Below are positions 37,367-49,733 of a stretch of 64,000 bases of DNA, in pieces (position 1 is the stretch's first letter; the number at the start of each line of letters is the position of its first letter). This DNA comes from Pempheris klunzingeri (Eukaryota; Chordata; Actinopteri; Acropomatiformes; Pempheridae): contig NC_092028.1 of the NCBI RefSeq assembly GCF_042242105.1, positions 13,253,338 through 13,317,337 of the forward strand, read 5' to 3'. A model generated the notes under the pieces. That model did no database searches. It saw only the letters and a list, made by a program, of their open reading frames with translations, and was not told the DNA's origin. The translations under genes were made by a program, and so were the position numbers.

Positions 37367-38298
37367 ATGCTTTCAGCACTCAATCGGGAATCAATAGGGA
37401 ACACTTTTCTCAATTGTAACATTCACAGTTTCCATAATATTCAATATGAACTGTCAAAATGTCCCCATTGGAATGCATGGAGAAAAGTTTCAAATGTGAA
37501 ATTTCTTCACCCGACTTCTAGCCCTCACAGCTCCTTCATACTTTTAGCTAAAAACTCCATTGAAGCTTTAAAAGCGTTCATCACCTCTTCCTCTTTCAGC
37601 ACATACCTCCTTTGTGCCATTCACCATTTCATCACAGTCATCTTTTAAAACAATAAAGTTTCTCCCTCCTTTTTCTCATTTTACATGAGTGTGTATGTGG
37701 CCGCGCAGGAGCGGTGACGTCATCGCTAGAGCGTGGAGGAGCGGAGAAATCACATGAAGCTTTTGTCTTTAACTCGCTAGTTTGTCCGAACCGTTTCACC
37801 CACAGTCACAATGTGTGGCTCAAAATGTAGCTTAAGTCTTTGGACACGCAGTCATGTGACTCAGAACACACAGAAACGCACGCAGCGCGTTGTACGAGCC
37901 TCGGAGCTACGGGAGTGCCGACTGAACGCTTCATTGTCTGCCATGTTAAAATGACAGAGGAGGGAGGGAGAGAGAAACACTTCTCTTACCTGCTAGCAAG
38001 CGCTCAGTTCACAAGATAGAGACCTTAAAATCCACACACGTGTTCAGGAGACTCTCTTCTCTCCACTGGTCTGCACTTTATGGCTGTGACATGGACCGTT
38101 TTCAGTAAAACCTGCATTTTCAGAGCTGTGTGAATCTCTGTAAGATGGAGCTCAGGTGACTGAGCTGACTGCTCTGACGAGAGGCGTTCAGGGACAGTCT
38201 GACATTTCAGCGTTCTCCCAGTAAACGTGTCTCCTCACTGTGTGCTCATTTTAAACAGATAAACACAAACTGTGTGTGTGTTTTAGACTGTTAATTAA
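37367..38298. repeat. Older teleost interspersed repeat, left part
   Basis: From memory, the segment with CATTGGAATGCATGGAGAAA and CTAAAAACTCCATTGAAGCT (about 37465-37575) matches a repeat scattered widely in percomorph genomes. A GC-richer part follows (GTGACGTCATCGCTAGAGCG near 37714). It appears to be interrupted at TTAA (38295-38298) by the palindromic element and may resume after 40418. No coding capacity is seen. Family name and limits are unknown to me. Confidence 0.45.
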
Positions 38299-38789
38299 CC
38301 TTTTGATGCACAACATATGCACACCACTTCTAATACACAACATGGGTCAAAAATGAACCACATTCATTTTCCATGTGATTTACTGGGTGAGTGTCTCTTT
38401 GCTGTATCTTTTGAAATCAATTTATTTTATGATTGAATATTCCAAGTATTCTTTTAATATCTTGTTTTTGATTAATACAGGTAATTGTTTCCATTTTTCT
38501 TTCTTATTTTATGAACAAAAATAGGTTTTTGTATTTTTACATCAAGTTTACACACATGGGTCAAAGATTACCCATTTATCTAAGTATGATTTTGAATTAA
38601 ATGACTTCATACTATAGCAATAATTTGCTTCAAATAATCACTTTAGCAGTGGTTTGGGCCAAGCAATCATACATTTAACATTTTAAACATGTTTATTTGT
38701 CATTTTGTCACACATACACATACCACTGATGGCTATTGAACTGAACTGTATCTATAGTGTAACTATTGTGATGTGGTGAATGTAACCAA

Positions 38790-40060
38790 AAAAAATAAAA
38801 CACAACTGATCACATCAGTAGACAGCATGATTATTGCACAGGTGTGCCTTAGGCTGGCCACTCTGAAATGTGCAAATTTTGCTTTATTGGGTGGGTCTGG
38901 GGGGTCAGAAAACCAGTATCTGGTGTGACCACCATTTGCCTCACGCAGTGCAACACACCTCCTTCGCATAGAGTTGATCAGGTTGTTGATTGTGGCCTGT
39001 GGAATGTTGGTCCACTCTTCAATGGCTGTGCGAAGTTGCTGGATATTGGCAGGAACAGGAACACGCTGTTGTATACGCCGATCCAAAGCATCCCAAATAT
39101 GCTCAATGGGTGACATGTCCGGTGAGTATGCTGGCCATGCAAGAACTGGGATGTTTTCAGCTTCCAGGAATTGTGTACAGATCCTTGCGACATGGGGCCG
39201 TGCATTATCATGCTGCAACATGAGGTGATGGTCGTGGATGAATGGCACAACAATGGGCCTCAGGATCTCGTTACGGTATCTCTGTGCATTTAAAATGCCA
39301 TCAACAAAATGCACCTGTGTTCGTTGTCCATAACATACGCCTGCCCATACCATAACCCCACCACCACTCGATCCACAATGTTGACATCAGCTAACCGCTC
39401 ACCCACACAACGCCACACACGCTGTCTGCCATCTGCCCTGAACAGTGTAAACCGGGATTCATCCGTGAAGAGAACACCTCTCCAACGTGCCAGACGCCAT
39501 CAAATCTGAGCATTTGCCCACTCGGTTACGACGACGAACTGCAGTCAGGTCGAGACCCCAATGAAGACGACGAGCATGCAGATGAGCTTCCCTGAGACGG
39601 TTTCTGACAGTTTGTGCAGAAATTATGTTAGTTATGCAAACCGATTGTTGCAGCAGCTGTCCGGGTGGCTGGTCTCAGACGATCTTGGAGGTGAACATGC
39701 TGGATGTGGAGGTCCTGGGCTGGTGTGGTTACACGTGGTCTGTGGTTGTGAGGCCGGTTGGATGTACTGCCAAATTGTCTGAAACGCCTTTGGAGACGGC
39801 TTATGGTAGAGAAATGAACATCCAATTCACGGGCAACAGCTCTGGTAGACATTCCTGCAGTCTGCATGCCAACTGCACGCTCCCTCACAACTTGCGATAT
39901 CTGTGGCATTGTGCTGTGTGATAAAACTGAACATTTCAGAGTGTCCTTTTATTGTGGCCAGCCTAAGACACACCTGTGCAATATTCATGCTGTCTAATCA
40001 GCATCTTGATATGCCACACCGGTGAGGTGGGATGGATTATCTCGGCAAAGGAGAAGTGCT
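38790..40060 (-). mobile_element. Tc1/mariner-family transposon, fish type, inactive
   Basis: The two ends share an inverted repeat: GACAGCATGATTATTGCACA with GGTGTGCCTTAGGCTGGCCA at 38821-38860, and its near-complement at 39955-39994. Between them the minus strand carries a broken transposase. The ends could extend further outward on both sides, so the outer limits are approximate. It sits inside the palindromic element that flanks it on both sides. Confidence 0.88.
38870..39909 (-). pseudogene. Tc1-like transposase pseudogene
   Basis: The N-terminal helix-turn-helix part (39628-39909) begins MPQISQVVRERAVGM and includes STRAVARELDVHFSTISRLQ. It stops at a TAA just after TIGLHN. The catalytic part follows in shifted frames: an FTDESRF block near 39450-39470, then MVWAGVCYGQRTQ, MLQHDNARPH (second aspartate) and YSPDMSPIEHIWDAL (glutamate of the DD34E triad) in 38868-39353. 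With at least one stop and one frameshift it cannot make transposase. Confidence 0.9.
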
Positions 40061-40418
40061 TACAATAGAATATGATGATTTGTGCTAAACAAAAAAAGAA
40101 TTTTTACTGAATCTTTGGAATACTAAATGATAGAATACATTTATTTCAAAGATATAGCATAGAAATACTGAGCCATACATGAAATAACATAGTAAATGGG
40201 TATGGGTCATTTTTGACCCATGTTGTGCATTAGAAGGGTAGTGATACAAAAAGAGTTTTTATTCAAAAAGAAAAAATAAAAGAAGGATGTATTATGATCA
40301 AAAACAAGTTAATTGAGGAATACCTGGAATACTGAATGATGAAATTAATTTATAGCAAAGATACAGCACATAAAAACTCAGTTCGGTCACTTTGGACCCA
40401 TGTTGTGCATCAAAGAGG

Positions 40419-41688
40419 AGTGGAGCAGCATGGCGGCGGCAGCAGACAGCATTCACATCGCAATTTCTCCAGAAATTGCACTTTCTAGTTCAAAGTAATT
40501 TTCCAGAAACTCTCCACTCAGTGGAGTTTAAGGATCCTTCACATTTTCATCCTCTCACTCGCGGAGAGCAGCATCTGAGGATATTTAAGCCTGTGTGTCA
40601 AGACAATTAGTTTGCATTGTGATATATTACCTCTAATGACGTCTCTGTGCTCTAATTATAGAACTCCTCTCCATTGTTAGGATGGGACTTTATTGTTTAA
40701 GTCAATTACATGCCACTGTATTTGGGATAAAGTGTATACAGGTGGCAGGTGCCACTAAGCAGAGGTTAATGAAGGTCATAGGTTACTTAGTGTTTAACGT
40801 TCACATGGCCTGTCCTCTGTCGTGTTTATGGATTTACTTATTTGTAGCTTAGAGGCGACCTTCGCTTGTGGGTGTCAGGAGGCGGTGACAACGAGTGCAG
40901 AGCGACACAGCCAAGACAATCAAGGGACACACAACAATGATCTGTGGTTTCATGTGGAACAATACTTCTGAGCCGTATCTATTAAGCGCCCAGGGCTGTT
41001 ATATTAACCACAAACATGCACACACACACACACACACTACTTAGACTATATCGCCATCTGCAGGTTATCAGGTTTCATGACTCTTGAACCAGTGCTGTAT
41101 ACTCAGTTGCCAGTTTTTCCTCCATGGAGTTAATAACGTTCAGTGTTTGTTGAAACTGTGTCAGAAATGTGTTGATTTAACTTTATGGTCAATTTAATGT
41201 CTGTGTTTTCAACAGTACTGTAAAACTGCAGCTTTTCAAAATTGTGAACATTTACATGAGCAATAAGGGGCAAACTTTAACATTAAAACACTAAAATACA
41301 ATTTTGGGAAGTAAACATGGTGGAATATTAGACACAGCCTCTGTCTCTCTCTGGTGGAGAAAGGGGAGAGGTGCACTACAGTGACCACAACCTTCTGTCC
41401 TCTCAGATATCTGTGTCCAGTGTTGTGCCAGACCTGCTAAAGGGCTTGTCATGTTTTCCCTCCTCCCTGTGGTCTTTCTTGTGTTGCAACAGAGAAATAT
41501 GAATATAAGTTACCACCTAAACAGTCATTAAAAAGATCCTTTCAATATTGTAGGTTGTGTTTCTATAAGCTACACAAATGTTTTTTTTTTTTTTAAATAA
41601 TCATCATAATCATTAATAATCAATTTCATCAAATTATTTTAAATATTAAATCAAATGGTCGGACAGAAGTACAAAAAAGAGGCATTTT
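40419..41688. other. Gene-poor stretch right of the nested transposons
   Basis: The first ~200 bases (GGCGGCGGCAGCAGACAGC onward) may be the right part of the repeat seen before 38298. A CA microsatellite lies at 41018-41037 and a T-run near 41580. No exon, RNA gene or clear repeat family is visible in the remainder. Confidence 0.4.
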
Positions 41689-44600
41689 AAAAAAAAGAAT
41701 ATGTTTATTGTTTTTAAAAAAAGCCTATAAACAAAGAATTACAAGAAAATTAACGGAGATGATGGATTCCTGGTTGTCAGACAGCCGGTTTGATGAATGA
41801 ATTCACAACCTTTTACAGATGATACAATTTAGAACCCAGTCGACTCGTCTTTCAGAAAGCTCCACAGAAACTAAAATAGCGAATCAGTGTGTTTTCTTTG
41901 TGTTTATACTGAAGCACTGACACATACCAATTAGCTGTTCTTCACAAAACTAAACTGTGAGAATTTCATGTGCTAAAGAATTTGTTTCTCAAAGATTTTT
42001 TTTTTTTGGGCGCCACCTATCTGCTGTCTTGGGTAACAGCTAAGGCACTTTCTGGAGAAACTTTTTTTCCCTATTTGCACCTACTTCAAAGTGAAAAGCT
42101 GCAAATACGTGGCACACAATTTACAAAATTGTTTTTTTTTTAGACCTAACATGGACGGTGTAACACATTCAACCACACCACATGGATCCCCTGAACTAAA
42201 TGCCTGTTCTTATCACCACATTAAACAACTAAAAAATGAATAAAACATTTGTCCCCTATCTGTAAATCATGTTATCATTTCAGCCTTTTGAAAAGTGTGG
42301 CTGCAATAGCAAGACATTGTACATTGTACAGAAACCATTACATATTCAGAGGATTCCTAGAGGATCATAAAAACATCATTGGGCTTCCCAGAACAATAAG
42401 TGTCACAGCCTAAAAGAGGTTAGTCTCATTTCACTTTAAACTTTCTTAAATCATTTATAAAATACCAGATAGCATTGACAAAGACAAGTATTAACATTTA
42501 TGTTTAAAAAAACTGCTGTTACATTAAAGCAGCCAGTGGAATAAATAATTTAACAGTATAGTACCTTAAGTTAACAGTGTAACGACGCCCTACACCGAGT
42601 TGTTGACATTGGTTATAATTTGCAGCTGTGTTTCTACGCAAATATCAAGTAAATTTGGTGAATTACAATAAGCTGGATGTCGGCTTCCATCAATGAGGAT
42701 TTGTATGCAGAATGCAATATCTCCTGCAGCTGAGCTTCATGTTGTAACTAACTAATCCGTTCATGACTGTAGATATAAGAAGCAGGAAAGAGGTGACAGT
42801 TGGAGAAGATTGCATTGTTATAACATAAGGATGCATTTCAGGATAAAATCTTCTCTCGGTATCGTTCAGTATGTATGAAAGGGTCCAGCAGAGGGACCCC
42901 TCACTCCACATATTTGCAGCCATGACAAGGCATTTGCATAGCTTATCTCAACCCTTATGAGATGGACTTCATACATTTAGTGATGAACGGTGCGTGTGGA
43001 CAGCTGCAGGTTCATAGGTGAAGCCTGCAGAACACAATAATGCATTCAAAGCACCTGGATAACTTCGCTGAGGATACAGTAACGGTAGATGGTACAGCAT
43101 GTTGTACACCAGTTGCAGCTATGATTATCATACAGTATATGTAAATGTCTTATGTAAATATGTAAAATCAAGTTATAGGCAAACAATCGGCACTGCAGTG
43201 AAGATGGAAGATGGAGGAGGAGACTTCAAGTACGTTACAGTTGATATAGGGACCGTACAAAAATGACTGATGGAGGTCGGAAAGGAGGGCGGTTATGTGT
43301 TCTTTGTTTTTGCTGAAAGGAGGAAGTTTTAACATTTTTCATCCCTGATTCATATTTTTTTTCATTCTTCTCTGTGAGATTATCATAAAGATGATAACAT
43401 CAATAAATAAACAAAAGTGTAGTCATAGTAAAAGTATCACAGCCGTTTGTAGAGGACAAAAATCTAATTTTTGTATCTGGGCTTTAATAAGGCCGATATG
43501 TCTGTTTTTAGAAGCAGACTGACCTTGGTCTTTACGCGTTAGTAGTGACGTACTAAACATTATCAGGGAGCATGTCTTTTTTTTTTACTATCCCACAGCA
43601 ACTCCCACCTTCCACATATGAGCAGAAGAACTACAGTAAAGTTAAAGGTGTTGCAGGGCTGGCTGATATATCACATTAATACAATTAATTTGACGCTTTG
43701 CTCTTTCACAAAGTATAAAACATCTAAATCATGGCAATCAAGTTTATTTTCAGTCTAATAACATAATTTTGAGCTGGCTGCATTTGCAGTCTTGCTACTC
43801 TGACCTCCAGTTTGTGATCATTGTGTGGATTCTACTTTATTCAATCTTACTCCACCTGCAGGGTAGCTAATGCTAGTTAGTATCTGTCTGCACGCATCTG
43901 TCTGAGGACACACAGACAGCAGGAGATGACTTGATGTGCAGACTTTTCTGCTCATCTGCAGCTGATAATTAGCGCCTGTTCTCTACTTAATTAAAACATC
44001 TGGTTCTGGTACTGACGGTCTGTAGCCCTAACCCGATCTTACTAACTAACTAATGTGTGCATCAAGTCCTAAAAATATGTATTTCAATCATGCTTGAGAT
44101 TTTATTTTTAGGCCATATCATCCAGCCCTAATGTGCTTATAAAGTTGAGCTCTTTTTTCTTTTTTATAAAGTGAAACATTAAGTTCAGCTCCCCTCCCAA
44201 TAATTTTTGTACAGTCTCTAAAGAGATCTTTTTTCTCTTTACATTATGTGGAAAAAATGTTAATATTCAAACTTCTTCCAGTGGAAAAGACTTCAAAAGA
44301 CTTTCCCTCTTGCAGAAGCTCCAGTAAAAAGCAGCAGGAAAACAATGTGCGCTGTCAGATGATTGCATTGACTGTATTGCAGTCAGGATGATGATGATGT
44401 ACTCATAAAAACTTGAAATGCTTATAATCAGCATTTCTTTCAAACCCCATTAGCCTGTCAACAGTCTAGTTTTCACTTTCAGCACAAGAGGTGATTTTGT
44501 TTTTAGCAGATGCATCAGCATTCATGCAGTATGATCTCTTTTACCCTGTTGACATTCTGTTTTTTTTGAGAAACATGACTGATAAGGTCAGCTCACTCTC

Positions 44601-45196
44601 TCAGTGATGATATTCAGCTGCTGCATACCTGTGGGTGAGACAGTTCTGGTGCGGTCATCATGACCTGAAATAAACCGGTGTGTGATAAAGGGAGAGAGTA
44701 TGTGTGTGTGAGTGTGGAGGGGGGCACTGATGATAACGCTAACATTTACACATTTGCACTCTCTTCTGCTCCGGTGCACTGATGCTCATCGCCGTAGCAC
44801 AGACGGCGCCCATCAAAAAAAAAAAAAGGCCACACAGCGGAGCAGAGCACTTGACTCCCTCCAGCTCACATTGATCGCATGCCACTCAACATGCAACGCA
44901 GACTGGGCCGGTGTGAAACCCTGCTCTCTCCACCTTAACTGAGCAAGAACCAGTCTGAGAAGTGTTAAGCGCTGAAACTCACTTAAAGCTTTCACATGAT
45001 TAAAAAAAAACAAACCTCTCCAACTCTCTTTTGCAGACGTAAAGCTTTATATTAAGGACACATTAGGTGCTGATGGCTCATTAACCATGGAGGGGAGGGA
45101 GAGTACAATCTTAAGATGGCTAGAGGCGAGGGGATCATATGCACAGGAGCAGACCATGCCCCTCCCCCCCACTAAGTGCTGCAGAGATGCAAGGGA

Positions 45197-45247
<51 letters not shown>

Positions 45248-46125
45248 TGCATGCGACGTGCTGTGCATAAGAGGAGGGGGGATGGGGAAAAGAAAGTGAG
45301 AGTGTGTATTTATGTGTGGCTCCTACAGTTTGATGATGGCTGCAGATGAAGCAGGGTAAGAGAATGTACAGGACAGGAAATGGATCGGCTGAAGGAGGGG
45401 GTGTAACCTCGGCCAGGTTTCTCTCTGGTACTACTGCTCAGTGTGGCTAGATCTGGTATTGTAAGAGTGTTTTTTTTTTATATAAGCTATGCAAAGATTA
45501 AAGATTTTTCAGCATCAAATCCCCAAGGGATTTATATACCCTTAGTAAGAAAGCTCTACTTTACCAGGCTAAGGGGGGGTTGTCAGAGCAGTTGCCCAGG
45601 AGGGAGATTGTCGGCCCCCGGGTGGTACAGTGGGAGCCTGGCAGGACGGGAAAATGTGCTTCTCTTCACGTGTGTCATGCTTATGAGGTCAGACAGCAGA
45701 GTGCACAATGCACTCCTTAGCCACTGCACCGCACCGCTATGTGCCAACGTTCTTCATGCACAATCTCACACATACACACACTTGAGTGCACACAAACATA
45801 CATAAAGATCTCTCTATCTTATGCGCACACACACTCGCGCACCTACACACAATCCCTCCCCGTTTCTCTAAGCTGGGACCAGCCAGCAGCAAGACCAACC
45901 ATCCATGGCTTTGACCCTGAATCAAACAATGAGAGAAAGAGGGGACGGGGGGGATCCATAAAAATAGGACAAGTTGTTTCTGTAGAAAAATAGAGGAATT
46001 TCAAGAGGCTGATAAAATGTCTTTGGCACTTCTGAAAACACAGCATACATAAAGAAATTGACACTAAGTATAAAAGGCCAAACTAGACAGTTCTACAGCC
46101 AGAAAAAGATTATGATAATCCACGT
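41689..46125 (-). other. AT-rich region downstream of the sphingosine kinase stop, possible long 3' UTR
   Basis: No coding exon is seen. Minus-strand AATAAA signals are present near 41704, 43743, 43837 and 44102, so the kinase mRNA could end at any of several places. The distal one just precedes a run of short A/T tracts. Remnants of a repeat ending in GGGCTGG-x-TGATAT occur near 43655 and, inverted, near 44112-44132 (CATATCATCCAGCCCTAA). A (TG)24 microsatellite interrupts the stretch at 45198-45245. UTR extent is inference. Confidence 0.35.
45198..45245. repeat. (TG)24 microsatellite
   Basis: An uninterrupted TG dinucleotide run of 24 units. It lies between the sphingosine kinase stop codon and the satellite side of the window and creates spurious poly-Val/Cys and poly-His/Thr open frames. 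Confidence 0.97.
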
Positions 46126-47035
46126 TCATCCACATATGAGTCTGGCCAGACCTGGGTGGATTTGCGCCTGAACAGGCCCGTACTCCACCATCTCCCCATC
46201 CACAGTGATCATGCCTTGTGGAGAGATGGGCTCCAGCCGCAGGGCCTTCACCTGCTCGTACACCAGGTGGGGGCAGCCGCACGCCAAGTGGGCGCCCTTC
46301 TCCATGGCGAGGAAAAGGCGCAGGAGGGCAGGACGGGAGATTCCTGCTGTCACGTAGAACAGATGAATCAGCCCGTCATCTGCCATTGCACCTGGGACCG
46401 TCCACAGGTCCTCTGCCAGGTGGGACTGGTAGATAGCCAGCACCAAGACAAAGTCCTCCTCCTTGACCACCGTCCAGCTCTCTGGGACTGGCTGGTCCAG
46501 GCCAGGAAGCAGAGAGTCCACCGGTGCTCTGGTCTTGCCATCACTCTGGGTCTCAGGTCTCTTGGTGGTGATGGTGTTGTTGGAGGAGTTGGTGATGGTG
46601 TTGTGGTTGGAGTTTGTGCTGCTGTGATTGTGGCGAGAGTTCTGGTTTGGAGAGGTGTTGGGCATGAGCCGACATGGAAGGGAGGGGCAGAGCGATGGGT
46701 GCTGAGGTGTGGAGGGAGGGTGGTTAGCCTTGATGCTCCCTTTTGGAGGTTTTGGTGCCTCCTTAACAGGCAGATACGCTAACCTGCCCTGATAGACTCT
46801 GAGGGAGGCCAGACGCACCAGGGTGCCCATCAGAAAACGGATTGCTCCGACATGGCGGTACTTCTCACTCTCGATGTCGACGTCAGCCACGAAACCCCAG
46901 GCCAGAGAGAGGAAGGAGAAGAGGCGCTGGCGAGAGGCCAGGTGGATCGACACCAGGTCCAGGGAGCAAACCAGACCTTTGCACAGCATGAAACCACAGC
47001 TGAGTAGCAGCTCCTCATTCCATGCTGGAGGTGAC
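46126..47035 (-). CDS. sphk1: Sphingosine kinase exon 5 (C-terminal half)
   Basis: Acceptor CTTAG, then codons for SPPAWNEELLLSCGF through a terminal HPGLARLICG and TGA. Contains FSFLSLAWGFVADVDIESEK (sphingosine-binding region) and the conserved tail. Between these lies a ~95-residue low-complexity insert whose DNA is a degenerate run of ACCATCAC/AACAAC-type triplets (roughly 46550-46625), probably expanded by slippage. Confidence 0.95.
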
Positions 47036-49685
47036 CTAAGACACGTCCAGAGGTAAAAGCAACCACAGCGTCACATGTGAGTGTTATGAATTACTGTTGC
47101 TTGTTACTTATTGCATGTTTATTTTTCTAACTGTATACGCCTATAAATGAGATCTAAACATTGTACACTAGCTGTGCCACAATTTCCACAGCTTGGTTAT
47201 TTAATATTTAAATTTTAAAGTAAATTTGGAGTCACATCACCATGTCAATATGCTGACAATCAAAGCTAATGATATTTAGCAGGTATAATATTTACATTGT
47301 TCACCGTCTTTTAGCATTTAGCATGCTAACATTTGCTGACTAACACGAAACACGGCTTTGGCACATTTGACCTTCGTTTGGCAAAGGAAAGCAACAGCTG
47401 AGGGTGGACGGAGGACCTTGGACTCATGATCACTGTCTACAGTCCTGTGTACACCTGCAGCAGATCACTAGGAGGAAGCCCTGTCCTGTGTTTTTTCTTT
47501 CTCTGATGTTGTGCCCACAGCCAACCAGCAGATGGAGATGATACCCAGGACATTGTTTTGGGTCGACTAGTTCCACTGCTGCACTCTGGACTATAATCAC
47601 TCATAATGTGCCGGTTTCTAAACCCATTACATCATTCCTTTGAGAGTTATCAGCAGCCTTAAATGACCTCTGCTGCACAGCAAAGCAGTTCCAGTGTGCT
47701 CCGCTGCCTCTCGTCCCTCCTGACGAATGATGTGCCCAGTCAGCCTTTGGCATAATTACACAGAAAGGAGATAAATTGTTCTTTTTTTGGCTGAGGAAGG
47801 TTCTTCTTCGCTCTTCTTTTGCACTGTTGGTCCATGCATTTAAATGACTCATTAATGGACTGACTCACTGTGAATAGTGGTGGATGGAAGCGGCCAGGGC
47901 ATTGCCGGAGCCACCTGGTAGAATACCCAGAGGGATCTTGATGGCCTCTTGCCAGTCCTCTCGCTCCATCAGACCATTTATCACCTGAATTAGCAAGAAC
48001 AAATACATGAGCGTAATCAGACCATGGTTCTAAATAGAAAGCAGTGCCTGTGTATGACCAAAGGCTATGGAAAAGTGTGTTTCTTTGATAGTTACAGCTG
48101 CTCTGTGTTAAATATGTTACGGCCACTCTGGCTGAAGAATAATACATTCATAGTACAGTACAGCGCTGAGAAGAAAAGCCTCCACATAATGGCCAAGGTG
48201 TTTTCTTTTTAAATATTGTCTGTCATCAAAATCTAAAATAGTAAAGAGTCAACAGAACAAAAATAAAGCTATTAATCAGTGCCTGCAGACATTTTAGGTG
48301 CTACAATCACAGGAACTGGGCTCTTCTGTCATGCTTGAGGACAAATTCAATTTTAACAAGCCTGAATAGTGCTGAGGGTAAAAACGACTGTCATCATTTA
48401 ATAAAAGCACATGTTAAATGACGATGTTTTAGCTTTTAGCTGTTTTTAGCTTTTTTTTTTTTTGAATTTTCCATGCCACATTAAAATCAGATCACGGCAC
48501 AGAGAACGAAGTGAGGAGGTGTATTGTGTTTTAGTGATGTCCAGCAGAGATTATCGTAGACCTGCCACATGCAAAGTCATTAGTTTTGATAAGGAGATGC
48601 AAGTGAGCTTTTAAGATTTTAACAGGGAGACACATCATTGATGCCAGAATGAAAATAAATAAAATAAATTCAACTGTCAAATCACACGGGGACGCAGAGC
48701 TTAGAATTGTTTACAAAGCTGATGACAGACAGCTTTTCTCCTTTAATCGGTTTCCTGTGGGCGAGCCACTGGAAGGAATGTACATTTGGTTACATCTGTG
48801 ATCGTCTGTCAGCACATTTTACGAGGCTAAACAAGTGTCCTTGCATTCACAGCTTCTACATGGGACTTTTATTTTCATCCAGCCGGACTAGCCAAACCCA
48901 GCACCACAGACAGGGGTGCGACCGCCCCAGGAGGACAGGGCAGAGAGCCGGGATAAGCCGGGGTAAATCGTTTTGTCTGAATCGGACCCGGTGGCAGGCA
49001 TTTGGAATTACAAAATAGAAACAGCCAATGTAGCCAATCTTCTCGTGTATGTAGGTCATCCATCAGTATTAAATTAAGACTGTTTCGTAACCAGTTCACA
49101 ACTCCTCATAGTAGTTTAATTATGACACAGTCAACACTTACATAAAAAGTAAATAAGTGACTTCATTTATATAGCAACGTTCAGGAGCAAAAAGTTTATG
49201 AGAGGAAAGGAAATACCTTGTGCATTGAATTTCACTTTATTTCTTTGTTTGGTTTGTTTTTATCTGGGAATTTTAAATCCTCTCTGTCGATTATGAAACC
49301 ACACCTCAAACAGCAGCCCATCTCCAGACATGATAACCAGGGCGTCCCACTGTGACAGATCCGCCTTCTTCACCAGCTCCCGTGCATGGTTCTGGTGCTC
49401 TGACAGAAAGACAAGTGGGAAAAAGATGAGTGAGGAAAGTGTTGGACTAACTGGCAAAATAAAAACAAGAGCAAGGGCAGAGAAAGTGATGTGCTGCCAG
49501 TCACCGCCAGCCTCTGGGGTAGGATCAGGGAGATTAGGCAGAAAAGAGATTCAATTTCCCCTATCACATTAGCCCATCCAGTGGCCACTCAACCGCTCCA
49601 AGGCAGCTTAGCTGCCCTGCAAACATCTGTGACTGACAAATATCTGCATGTGTGTATGTGCATTCACTGTGTGTTCAGTATATAC

Positions 49686-49733
<48 letters not shown>

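Larger units (their letters stand above)
38299..40418. mobile_element. piggyBac-like non-autonomous palindromic element, carrying a Tc1 insertion
   Basis: The outer ends are inverted: CCTTTTGATGCACAACAT at 38299 and, on the other side, ATGTTGTGCATCAAAGAGG at 40400-40418. A second inverted pair lies inside: CACAACATGGGTCAAAAATGA near 38336 and TCATTTTTGACCCATGTTGTG near 40206. Each arm also contains related sub-units with TTTGCTGTATCTTT, GATTGAATATTCCAAGTATTC and CTTGTTTTTGAT. A TTAA precedes the left end, as expected for piggyBac-type insertion, but I see no TTAA at the right end. No transposase of its own is visible, and the middle is occupied by the Tc1-like copy. Confidence 0.55.

Noticed and set aside
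45047-45299. Open frames across the (TG)n run
   Set aside because: Microsatellite artefacts with dipeptide runs on both strands; no splice or coding signs.
46156-46782. 208-codon plus-strand frame
   Set aside because: Antisense shadow of sphingosine kinase exon 5.
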